A DNA stretch of 6,897 bases from Roseburia sp. (GTDB taxonomy: Bacteria > Bacillota_A > Clostridia > Lachnospirales > Lachnospiraceae). The notes under the pieces were generated by a model. It was not told the DNA's origin and did not search any database. It was given only the letters and a program-made list of their open reading frames with translations. Each line of letters starts with the position of its first letter. The stretch's first letter is position 1. Positions 1 to 6,897 of the stretch are shown here, in pieces. Location: NCBI GenBank assembly GCA_019411365.1, contig DXQT01000013.1, positions 1,288 to 8,184 of the forward strand, written 5' to 3'. A program made the position numbers and the translations under genes.

Positions 1-273
1 CTGCTCATAGTAGAGCCATTCCTGTGTTTCGATGTTTCCCTCATACACGATAGTCACATCAAAATCAGGCATAAATAATCCTGCCTCCGTATCCCAGATA
101 CAGGCAACTCCCTGTCTGAGTGTCAGATTCAGCCTTTCGACATACACAGACCAGCCGCTTACGACAATCTGAAAGTCATCATCAATCTCTGCAATATCAT
201 CCTGAGTGTCGATCAGCTCCTCCATTTCCGATACTGCTTCTTCTATCTCCCCCAGTCGGTATCTCTTATTCAT
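1..273 (-). CDS. Unrecognised acidic protein, partial (runs off the left edge)
   Basis: An ATG at 273-271 opens a frame of 91 codons that is still open at base 1, so the C-terminus is missing. The start has an excellent ribosome site, AAGGAGG at 286-280, six bases upstream and overlapping the TAA of the sortase remnant. The protein begins MNKRYRLGEIEEAVSEMEEL. It is rich in Asp/Glu over residues 9-33 (including DDIAEIDDD), and a helical, possibly coiled-coil N-terminus is likely. Residues 34-91 alternate hydrophobic and polar residues with several Trp, Tyr and Phe, which suggests a beta-rich globular part. There is no signal peptide or membrane segment, so it is probably cytoplasmic. I do not recognise the family. 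Its place directly behind helicase and sortase genes in one apparent operon suggests an accessory protein of the conjugative element. Coding is supported by the ribosome site and by the frame remaining open for its full visible length. Confidence 0.75.
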   Translation of the reverse strand, partial: MNKRYRLGEIEEAVSEMEELIDTQDDIAEIDDDFQIVVSGWSVYVERLNLTLRQGVACIWDTEAGLFMPDFDVTIVYEGNIETQEWLYYEQ

Positions 274-279
274 CTGCCG

Positions 280-286
280 CCTCCTT
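280..286 (-). promoter_or_regulatory. Ribosome binding site of the third gene, overlapping the sortase-remnant stop codon
   Basis: AAGGAGG on the minus strand is a near-perfect anti-16S complement. It lies six bases before the ATG at 273-271 and overlaps the TAA stop (287-285). It decides the start of the unrecognised 91-codon partial gene and argues that the gene is expressed, coupled to the gene before it. Confidence 0.8.
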
Positions 287-626
287 ATATCTGCACCTGA
301 CAATAAAACGCATTGTTCCCTGTCCCGGCATTCAGCATTTCACTTCCGGTTTCTTCCATTACCGGGTATCTGATATCTATTCCCGGTATCTCAATAATGC
401 CGATGATACTGCCTTCTTTAAGAATGGCTTTCTCCTCTTTACTAACGGTGGTTTGCTCTTTCTCAACCTCTGACCTTTCATCCTGCTTCTCCTCCAATGT
501 CTGCTCAAATTCATTTATGAGCTGGTTCGTGTTTCTCTCTCCGGTTGTACACCAGAAAAAAGAGACTGCCATAATGGCAATCCCTGCTGTAATCAGTAGT
601 CCTGCGACCACTTTCCTTATGCTCAT
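285..626 (-). CDS. Truncated class B-like sortase, membrane-anchored remnant lacking the catalytic domain
   Basis: This 113-residue protein begins MSIRKVVAG and has one hydrophobic segment at residues 6-25, fitting an uncleaved N-terminal signal anchor. A charged, Glu/Lys-rich linker follows at 30-70. Residues 72-103 (GSIIGIIEIPGIDIRYPVM and onward) match the opening strands of the sortase beta-barrel as found in class B/D-type sortases of clostridial conjugative elements. A complete enzyme is usually about 200-250 residues and needs a His, a Cys in a TLxTC-type motif and an Arg. None is present: the frame ends about ten residues after GTG. The next gene follows immediately, so no catalytic part lies downstream in another frame. 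The start is supported by AGGAG at 640-636, nine bases upstream, overlapping the stop of the helicase gene, which implies translational coupling. I infer a deletion remnant. A genuine small membrane protein built from the sortase N-terminus is the alternative. An active sortase would anchor surface proteins outside the cell; this one should not. Confidence 0.8.
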   Translation of the reverse strand: MSIRKVVAGLLITAGIAIMAVSFFWCTTGERNTNQLINEFEQTLEEKQDERSEVEKEQTTVSKEEKAILKEGSIIGIIEIPGIDIRYPVMEETGSEMLNAGTGNNAFYCQVQI

Positions 627-635
627 AGAGTTTCA

Positions 636-640
636 CTCCT
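636..640 (-). promoter_or_regulatory. Ribosome binding site of the sortase remnant, overlapping the helicase stop codon
   Basis: On the minus strand the sequence reads TAGGAGTGAAACTCTATG. The AGGAG core shares its first two bases with the TAG stop of the helicase-methylase gene (641-639) and sits nine bases before the ATG at 626-624. This fixes the start of the downstream gene and suggests that ribosomes ending the large protein help start the small one. Confidence 0.75.
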
Positions 641-3600
641 ATCTTTTCCTGTTTCTGTCTGGCATATAGATTCCCTTATCCTCTGCAACAATACCCGCAT
701 TTTCTATTCTGTCCTCAGACTTTTCTTCGTCCGGTCCGCCAAGATCTGCATCCATAGCCTTTGCGTTCTCAAGGTCAAGCTGGGCATTTAATTCATACTG
801 CCTTGCAAGTTTTTCTTCCAGTTCTGCACTATATGCAAACGGCTTGTCATACTCCGCCTTTGAAGCCTCAAGATCATTTTGGTACTGTTCAATCTTCTTT
901 TCCAGAAAATCAACATTTTCGTGAAGTCCGTTGAACAGGTTCTCCAGCTTTACCATACTTCCCACCGGACTTGTGGAAAGTTCCGCCTTGTATTCCGTCT
1001 TTCCACGAAGCACCATATAGTTGATACTGAGGAAATTCTTTTCCACCAGAAGCTCAAAGCCGTGGAACTTACCGACTGGAGTGGTTTCGCCTGTCTTACA
1101 TTTGCTGATTGCTTCAAGCATTACGGTTCCACCATCCACTCGCTCTGTATAAGTTGCATTGCCTATGGTAATGGCAAAATCCGGGTTATCAATCAATTCC
1201 TTATCCCTTGCCTTTATATCCTCCCTGACATTGGCAAGTTTCTCTGTCGCAGTTTTGATGAGTTTTGGATATTTGATCATAAAATTATCCTGCAATCCGT
1301 ATCTCTGATTATCATACGACGCTTTTAAGAGCTTTAATCTCTGGACATCATTGTCAACCTCCATCTTTTCCCTGATTAAAGGGTTGCCTGTCGCAACCGC
1401 CTTAATCTCCGCATAAGAAAGTGTTGCCTCATCAATGTCCTCACAGCTTCGGCTCACTGCCTTGCTTGTCATAACCTGACTGATGAAACGCTGCTTGTTT
1501 TCCACAAGTGACCAGTTGTATGCATCAAAGGTTTGTTTTGTAACATATCGGTAGATTGCCACCTCATCGTTTTTATTTCCCTGTCGGATACCTCTGCCTT
1601 CCCTCTGTTCAATGGAAGAAGGCTTCCACGGGCAATCGACATGGTGCATTGCAACAAGGTGTGTCTGTACATTAACTCCGGTTCCGCACTTATCTGTCGA
1701 ACCGATAAGGACTTTTTTCTTACCTGTCCTCATTTCCTTAAAGAGTGCATCCCTCTGTGCGTCTGTTTTTGCATCGTGAATAAATGCTATCTCCTCCGCA
1801 GGGATACCATACTTGATAAGTGACTCCTTCAGATAATCATAAATCGTAAAGTCCTTGTCCGGTCCCGGTGTTCCAATATCCGAAAAAATAAGCTGACAGC
1901 CTATATGACCATCAGCATTTCCTTTTACATATTCTTTCCAGACATTTTCCGCTACCTTATTGAGCTTTCCGTCCGGGTTGTTCGGTGCGTCCTTATCAAT
2001 CAGTCTTGCGTCTGTTCCAAGAAGTCTTGCTTCGTGCGTAATCTTTAAGAAGTTGTCAACACTTGGATCAACACCCCCACCCCTTATCCTTTCTGCCCTT
2101 ACAACAAATTCTTCCATTACCTGCTTCACATACCAGTCCGGCTCCGACTCCACGATAATAGGCTTGCCGCCACGGAGTGCAGGCACATCAAGGTCAAGCA
2201 TATCCGCTGTCTGCACATCGGCGACCTCACGGAAGATGTTCATAAGCTCCGGCAGATTGGTAAACTTATTGAACCTGCTCTTGAAACGGAAACCACTGCC
2301 CTCAACCGTAAGCTCCAATGCCGTTGTTACTTCTCCGAAGTTAGCCGCCCACGAGTCGAAATGATGAATTCCCATCTCCTCAAGTGCCGATTTCTGCAAA
2401 TAAAGCTGCATAACATACATCTCACACATCGTATTGCTTATCGGTGTTCCGGTAGCAAATACAATGCCCCTGCCATCATTTATCTCTGATAAATACTGGC
2501 ATTTAAGCTGCATATCCGTTGACTTTTTAGCCCCACTACTGCTGATTCCCGCCACATTATTCATCTTTGAAAATGTGGCGAGGTTCTTAAAATTGTGTGC
2601 TTCGTCTACCATAATAGAGTCAACACCCAGCTCCTCAAAGGTAATGAGGTCATCTTTCCTGCTCTCATCGGTCAGGGATTTAAGCTGTTCCTCCAGCTTT
2701 TTCTTCTGGCTTTCCATCTGCTTTACGGTCCAGCGTTCCCCATTCCGCTCCTTCATATCATCAATCGCATAGGTGATCTCATTTATCTGTTCATTAAGCA
2801 TTCGCTCCTTTCTCTCTGCCGAAATTGGAATTTTCTCAAATTGCGAGTGCGACATAATGATGCAGTCATAATCGCCTGTCGCAATCCTTGATACAAACTG
2901 CTTTCTTCGGCTCTTTTCAAAATCACGCTCCGTTGCAACCAAGATGTTTGCTGACGGGTAAAGCCTTAAAAATTCACTTGCTGTCTGCCCGATAAGCGGC
3001 TTTGGCACTACCATAATTGTCTTATTGGCAAGTCCGAGCCTTTTCTGTTCCATACACGCAGCCATCATCTCAAACGACTTTCCGGCACCGACACAGTGGG
3101 CAAGCAGGGTATTTCCTCCCATAAGGATTCGTGCCACCGCATTTTTCTGGTGCGGTTTTAATTCAATTTCAGGGTTCATTCCCGGAAACTGCAAGTGGCT
3201 TCCGTCATACTCACGCAGGCGGATATTATTGAAGGTTTCATTATAATACTCCACATACTTCTGTCTGCGTTCCGGTTCTGCAAACAGCCATTCCTTGAAC
3301 TTCTCCTTGATCATATTCTGCTTTTCCCTTGCAAGCATTGTCTCATTCTTATTGACTTCATAATGGTACTTGCCATCACCGTCATCAATCCTGTCCCTGA
3401 CAGTGACCGTTTTTAAATTCAATGTTTCCTCAAAAATAGAATAAGCATCCATCCGGCTTGTACCATAGGTTTTCGTTGCCGCCACGGAATGTTTATCCAT
3501 ACTTTTGTTCTCAATGAACCATTCCATATTCATTTTATTCAAGTGTACCTGAATACCGGAATTATAATACTCCGTTCTGATTGCCCTTGCCCTTTTTGGT

Positions 3601-6600
3601 GTATTAAGCAGCTCATAGATAAACTGTTCATAATCAAGCGGTTCAATCCAAGTTGTACCAATCTTTACATCTATATCCGAGGCTTCAATCCATTCCGGCT
3701 GAACTTTCTCTAAGGCTGCGGCATTGGCGGCAAATCTTTCTGCCTGTGGATCGTCGGTATCAGCCGCCATTGCCTTTGCAACACGCAGCTTATCCCTTAC
3801 ATTGCCTGACAGATATTCATCTGCTGTCTCCCAGCCTGCGTCCGGGTTATTTTCATTGTAACGGTCAGGATTAAGAAAAATAATTCCATCGAGTTCCTTT
3901 ATGAGAGTATCCCTGTCTGTTTCATAAATGGAGAGCATATAAGGAATATTTACATATCCAAACTCATTGACCGATACATTAAGAGCCTCAACTGCAGTTT
4001 CTACCCTGTCCACCACGGACTTTGCTTTAATCGTCTGCTTATAAAACATATCAGCCTTCTTCACCTCCCCGTCCTCATTTACTTCTTCCAGACTGCAAAG
4101 AAGCGGATAATCGCTGTCATCCCTGAACGCTGTACGGTTTGCTTTGGAAGTGATTGCTCCATACTTTCCAACGAATTTATCATATTTTACATTCAAAAGC
4201 TGCTGTTTGTCTGCAAGCTCCTCATCACTACAGCCCTCCATCTGGATATCAATCAGCTCTCTTGTTATCTGTCTGATTTCATCAAGGCTCTTAATACGCC
4301 CCTCCGCTGTCGGTGATACTTTCTGCCTTACCATCTCTGAATTTTCCCTGTAGTAAAGTTTTCCTTCAAAGAATGTGTAAGTATAATTTCTGACATCCGG
4401 ATCAGCGGGAATGACTTCCTCTGTCTGTTCCTCATTATCTGCCAGTCTCTCAAAATCTGTCATCTGTGCTTTGATGTTACTGATTGCCTTATTGAGTGCT
4501 TCATACAGATTGAAGTTCTCATCATTATTCACACAGACGGTATATTTGCTGTCCTGTCCGAACATCCTTGTATCATACTGCATTGTACCAAGCATCATCT
4601 CCGGGTGCTCTGCAAAATAGGAATTGACTGCTATGCCATCACCTGTGACACCAAGATGTACCCAGTCAGGCTCTATATCAATTTTTCGCTCTCTTTTCTG
4701 TAAAAAAAGAATGTCCGCAGTCACCTCAGTTCCTGCATTATCCTTAAATGCAGTATTCGGAAGTCGGATTGCTCCCACAAGTTCTGCCCTCTCAGCCAGA
4801 TACTTTCGTATAGTCGGATTGCTCTTATCCAGTGTTCCCTTTGTGGTAATCACTGCAACCATACCTCCCGGTCTTGCCTGATCGAGTGCTTTTGCCAGAA
4901 AATAATCGTGAATACGGAAGTTATACTTGTTGTACTTTGGATCGAATATCTTATAATCTCCAAATGGCACATTTCCCATAACAACATCAAAAAAGTTATC
5001 CGGATATGTGGTGTTTTCAAATCCCGTAATACTGATATTGGCATTCTGGTAAAGCTGTTTTGCAATCCTTCCTGATATGCTGTCCAGCTCCACTCCATAC
5101 AGCTTACTTTGCTGCATTGGTGCTGGCATACTTCCGAAGAAATTGCCGATACCCATAGAAGGCTCCAAGACATTGCCGCCTTTAAAGCCAAACTGCACAA
5201 GTGCTGAGTTAATACACATTGCAATCTCAGGTGAAGTATAAAAGGCATTATTTACGGTTGCTCTTGCGGCACTGTATTCCTCATCGGAAAGAAGTTCTTT
5301 CAGTTCTGCATATTCTCTGGTCCACCCTGCATTATTCTCATCAAATGCCTGTGACAACCCGCCCCAGCCGACAAACTTTGATAAAACCGTCTGCTCCTCC
5401 TGTGTTGCAAGTCTGTTTTCTGCTTCAATCTGCTTTAGTGTACAGATTGCATCAATGTTCCACTGGTATCTGGTCTTTACACCGCCCTTTTCTGTTTCCC
5501 ACAGGTTATAATGGAAATTGAGTTTTGTCTGGTCTTGTGTTTTTTCTTTTCCACGCAGACCTTCCGCTGGCGGTAATACTTCCTGTGCAGGTGTTTCAGG
5601 GGCAGCCTCCTGTGGTTCGGTATCATTCTGCGAAATATCTGCCGATACATTCTTATCCTCATCAGAAATTATACGACCATCCGTGTCAATCTTGGTATTC
5701 AAGCCATATGCAATCGCCCGTTCTCTGGTTTTAAGACGGCTTTCTCTCACACTGTCCTCAATATCAAAGAACTTGCGGTAAACAGGATTCATCTTTTCCC
5801 TGTCAATCTTATTTTTTATGGTCTGATAGATTGCCTTCTGGTCCTCTCCACAGTAAAATGGCTGTTTTACCATATAGGATAAGATTTCATATACCTCACG
5901 CCACGATACGGTATCCCCTGCCCTCTCTCCATTTCTGTTTTTGTAGCTTACTTTCACATCTGCACTGCTTAAAGTGTATTCTGTGAGTCCATACTGATTA
6001 TTGCAATATGCCTTTCTCTCACCCTGAACATTTCCCATCGCTATCTCACAGATCAGTTCCAGCTTATTCGGCATAAATGCAAAATCCGATTGCACCACAT
6101 CCATAAGGAAAGCACGGAATGGTGTGTAACAGCTACATTCTGACACAAGTATCTCAATGGCATCTCTTAAATCTTCATCCATTGCAGCTACACGGTCAGC
6201 ATAATCAATCGGCTTGATATACCGTAACTCAGCCGCCTTTCTGTTTACAGCATAACTGTCAGGCTCATCAGGAATAGCATAATCATCAATTTCTGATTTT
6301 TCCTCCTGCGTATCAACTTCACGGTACTCTGCGTCAATGACTTCATCATCTTCACGAAGTCCGTCCATTGCAAGCTCATCAATACGAGGTGTCTCCGACT
6401 GGTATTCTCCGGTAAGGATAAGTACACCGATTTCCTTTTCGACATTCTTCCACGAAACATATCCTTCTACTTCTCCATCTTGATCTTTCCATTGGATACG
6501 AAGTCCCGAACCGTGAAATGTGTCATACCCGTGCAAGCCCAGACCGTCAAGCGGCCAGCTTGCACCACCCTGACCATATTCTGCCTTGATACGCTTTGCT

Positions 6601-6896
6601 CTGGTTCCAGCATCTATCTCTGTGCGGTAAATTTCACACACTCTGCCTTTTCCACCGACAAAGCCAGTCCCTCTCATAAGTATTTGTTTTACATACTCAC
6701 TTGGTACACTTTCTGCCTTTTTCGGATTGAGATAGTTATATTTTCCTGCAAGGGCAGTCTTTCTGTCCTCCTCATACTGACGCATAAATTCATTGTGTCT
6801 GGTTTTCTCTGACTGCTTCACACCAAAACTAGCCTGCCCGTTTTGGTCGAAAAAAAAGGAAGCCTGTGTATATTCGGCTTCCTTACTGACACCCAA
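639..6896 (-). CDS. Giant SNF2-family helicase / N6-DNA methylase polyprotein of a conjugative element (5' end not certain, probably partial)
   Basis: Residue numbers count from the TTG at 6896-6894. Residues 66-165 and 240-370 are accessory modules typical of large mobile-element polyproteins, followed by an acidic, Pro/Glu-rich linker at about 402-455. A methyltransferase domain spans about 480-735: FYTSPE at 552-557, SAM-binding motif [14 protein letters not shown] at 576-588, and catalytic-loop motif NVPF at 642-645 where many relatives have NPPY/F. Residues 736-1240 carry no domain I can name. An SF2/SNF2 helicase follows: LKPHQ at 1246-1250, Walker A GAGKS at 1270-1274, DEAH at 1431-1434, ATGTPISN at 1481-1488, motif [13 protein letters not shown] at 1733-1744, and motif [11 protein letters not shown] at 1764-1772 with its arginines. 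Heptad-like charged segments at about 1360-1415, 1843-1905 and 1990-2045 suggest coiled coils. All helicase motifs are intact and the frame has no interruption. Relatives in Tn1549-like elements and phage P1 DarB suggest cytoplasmic DNA modification or translocation during transfer, possibly anti-restriction; that role is inferred. The TTG lies at the window edge with no visible ribosome site, so the gene may begin outside the window or downstream of the hairpin at 6850-6884. Confidence 0.93.
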   Translation of the reverse strand: MGVSKEAEYTQASFFFDQNGQASFGVKQSEKTRHNEFMRQYEEDRKTALAGKYNYLNPKKAESVPSEYVKQILMRGTGFVGGKGRVCEIYRTEIDAGTRAKRIKAEYGQGGASWPLDGLGLHGYDTFHGSGLRIQWKDQDGEVEGYVSWKNVEKEIGVLILTGEYQSETPRIDELAMDGLREDDEVIDAEYREVDTQEEKSEIDDYAIPDEPDSYAVNRKAAELRYIKPIDYADRVAAMDEDLRDAIEILVSECSCYTPFRAFLMDVVQSDFAFMPNKLELICEIAMGNVQGERKAYCNNQYGLTEYTLSSADVKVSYKNRNGERAGDTVSWREVYEILSYMVKQPFYCGEDQKAIYQTIKNKIDREKMNPVYRKFFDIEDSVRESRLKTRERAIAYGLNTKIDTDGRIISDEDKNVSADISQNDTEPQEAAPETPAQEVLPPAEGLRGKEKTQDQTKLNFHYNLWETEKGGVKTRYQWNIDAICTLKQIEAENRLATQEEQTVLSKFVGWGGLSQAFDENNAGWTREYAELKELLSDEEYSAARATVNNAFYTSPEIAMCINSALVQFGFKGGNVLEPSMGIGNFFGSMPAPMQQSKLYGVELDSISGRIAKQLYQNANISITGFENTTYPDNFFDVVMGNVPFGDYKIFDPKYNKYNFRIHDYFLAKALDQARPGGMVAVITTKGTLDKSNPTIRKYLAERAELVGAIRLPNTAFKDNAGTEVTADILFLQKRERKIDIEPDWVHLGVTGDGIAVNSYFAEHPEMMLGTMQYDTRMFGQDSKYTVCVNNDENFNLYEALNKAISNIKAQMTDFERLADNEEQTEEVIPADPDVRNYTYTFFEGKLYYRENSEMVRQKVSPTAEGRIKSLDEIRQITRELIDIQMEGCSDEELADKQQLLNVKYDKFVGKYGAITSKANRTAFRDDSDYPLLCSLEEVNEDGEVKKADMFYKQTIKAKSVVDRVETAVEALNVSVNEFGYVNIPYMLSIYETDRDTLIKELDGIIFLNPDRYNENNPDAGWETADEYLSGNVRDKLRVAKAMAADTDDPQAERFAANAAALEKVQPEWIEASDIDVKIGTTWIEPLDYEQFIYELLNTPKRARAIRTEYYNSGIQVHLNKMNMEWFIENKSMDKHSVAATKTYGTSRMDAYSIFEETLNLKTVTVRDRIDDGDGKYHYEVNKNETMLAREKQNMIKEKFKEWLFAEPERRQKYVEYYNETFNNIRLREYDGSHLQFPGMNPEIELKPHQKNAVARILMGGNTLLAHCVGAGKSFEMMAACMEQKRLGLANKTIMVVPKPLIGQTASEFLRLYPSANILVATERDFEKSRRKQFVSRIATGDYDCIIMSHSQFEKIPISAERKERMLNEQINEITYAIDDMKERNGERWTVKQMESQKKKLEEQLKSLTDESRKDDLITFEELGVDSIMVDEAHNFKNLATFSKMNNVAGISSSGAKKSTDMQLKCQYLSEINDGRGIVFATGTPISNTMCEMYVMQLYLQKSALEEMGIHHFDSWAANFGEVTTALELTVEGSGFRFKSRFNKFTNLPELMNIFREVADVQTADMLDLDVPALRGGKPIIVESEPDWYVKQVMEEFVVRAERIRGGGVDPSVDNFLKITHEARLLGTDARLIDKDAPNNPDGKLNKVAENVWKEYVKGNADGHIGCQLIFSDIGTPGPDKDFTIYDYLKESLIKYGIPAEEIAFIHDAKTDAQRDALFKEMRTGKKKVLIGSTDKCGTGVNVQTHLVAMHHVDCPWKPSSIEQREGRGIRQGNKNDEVAIYRYVTKQTFDAYNWSLVENKQRFISQVMTSKAVSRSCEDIDEATLSYAEIKAVATGNPLIREKMEVDNDVQRLKLLKASYDNQRYGLQDNFMIKYPKLIKTATEKLANVREDIKARDKELIDNPDFAITIGNATYTERVDGGTVMLEAISKCKTGETTPVGKFHGFELLVEKNFLSINYMVLRGKTEYKAELSTSPVGSMVKLENLFNGLHENVDFLEKKIEQYQNDLEASKAEYDKPFAYSAELEEKLARQYELNAQLDLENAKAMDADLGGPDEEKSEDRIENAGIVAEDKGIYMPDRNRKR
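6850..6884 (-). terminator. Intrinsic-terminator-like hairpin with T8 tract, lying inside the open frame
   Basis: Read on the minus strand, AAGGAAGCC (6884-6876), an 11-base spacer (6875-6865) and GGCTTCCTT (6864-6856) form a perfect 9-bp stem. The stem runs straight into a tract of eight T (6857-6850), whose first two T belong to the stem. This is the standard layout of a Rho-independent terminator, pointing the same way as the genes. In the large frame it is translated as [12 protein letters not shown] (residues 5-16). It may end an upstream gene just outside the window, may attenuate the helicase gene, or may be a chance coding sequence. The structure is seen directly; its function is inferred. 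Confidence 0.6.
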
Positions 6897-6897
6897 T

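Noticed and set aside
274..284. Terminator or promoter in the intergenic gaps
   Set aside because: The gaps (274-284 and 627-638) are 11 and 12 nt and are filled by ribosome-site spacing, leaving no room for a hairpin or promoter.
556..579. Possible minus-strand terminator: TGCCA/TGGCA inverted repeat near a run of six T
   Set aside because: The stem is only about 5 bp, the T-run does not follow it directly, and it lies in the codons of the sortase membrane anchor.
120..669. Open frames on the plus strand at 120-473 and 313-669
   Set aside because: They lie antisense to the sortase remnant and the third gene, lack ribosome sites, and have low-complexity Ser/Leu/Pro-rich translations typical of complement shadows.
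1960..2364. 134-codon plus-strand open frame
   Set aside because: It is antisense to the conserved SNF2 helicase region. The translation is Ser-rich with no recognisable motif, and constraint on the opposite strand explains it.
4701..4708. A7 run as a frameshift or slippage site
   Set aside because: The reading frame continues correctly on both sides and no alternative product of interest follows from a shift.
4850..5248. 132-codon minus-strand open frame in a second frame
   Set aside because: It lies wholly inside the methyltransferase domain of the real frame, which carries the SAM-binding and NVPF motifs, and it has no ribosome site.
6480..6812. 110-codon plus-strand open frame near the right edge
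   Set aside because: It is complementary to the N-terminal module of the large protein and has no start signal or family resemblance.
639..6896. A chromosomal defence system such as DISARM or BREX, based on helicase and methylase together
   Set aside because: In those systems the helicase and methylase are separate genes with partner genes not seen here. The single-chain architecture and the sortase neighbour fit a conjugative element better.

Overview
The window looks like part of the transfer/maintenance region of an integrative conjugative element from a Gram-positive gut anaerobe. The best match is Tn1549/CTn-type elements of Clostridia (Lachnospiraceae or relatives). The evidence is one giant helicase-methylase protein of the kind such elements carry, followed directly by a small membrane-anchored sortase-like gene. 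Supporting signs are strong AGGAG-type ribosome sites, very tight gene packing on one strand, and G+C in the mid-40s percent by eye. The host assignment is inference, because no rRNA or housekeeping gene is present.

Layout: everything is transcribed leftward (minus strand). From right to left there are three genes. (1) 6896-639 is a single uninterrupted frame of 2085 codons, open to the right edge. It holds an accessory N-terminal region, an N6-adenine-type methyltransferase domain, a roughly 500-residue linker I cannot name, and a complete SNF2/superfamily-2 helicase with coiled coils. (2) 626-285 is a 113-codon gene with a membrane anchor and the first strands of a sortase domain. It stops before any catalytic residue, so it looks like a deleted sortase. 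(3) 273-1 is an unrecognised acidic protein that runs off the left edge. The gaps are 12 and 11 nt, and each downstream ribosome site overlaps the stop codon of the gene before it. This suggests one coupled transcript with no internal terminator in the gaps. No RNA gene, CRISPR array, IS, attachment site or origin was found.

The most notable non-coding signal is at the far right (6850-6884). On the minus strand a perfect 9-bp inverted repeat is followed at once by a run of eight T. This is a textbook intrinsic-terminator shape, yet it lies inside the open frame of the giant protein and points the same way as the gene. It may end an upstream unit, with the helicase gene really starting just after it, or it may act as an attenuator inside the gene. 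It therefore makes the true start of the large protein uncertain.

Roles (inference from family knowledge): methylase-helicase polyproteins of phages and conjugative elements, such as DarB of phage P1, are linked to protecting incoming DNA from host restriction. A sortase next to it would normally anchor a surface or pilus-like adhesin used in mating, but this copy appears catalytically dead. I see no convincing complete new defence system. The points worth following are the in-frame terminator, the truncated sortase and the unknown third gene.
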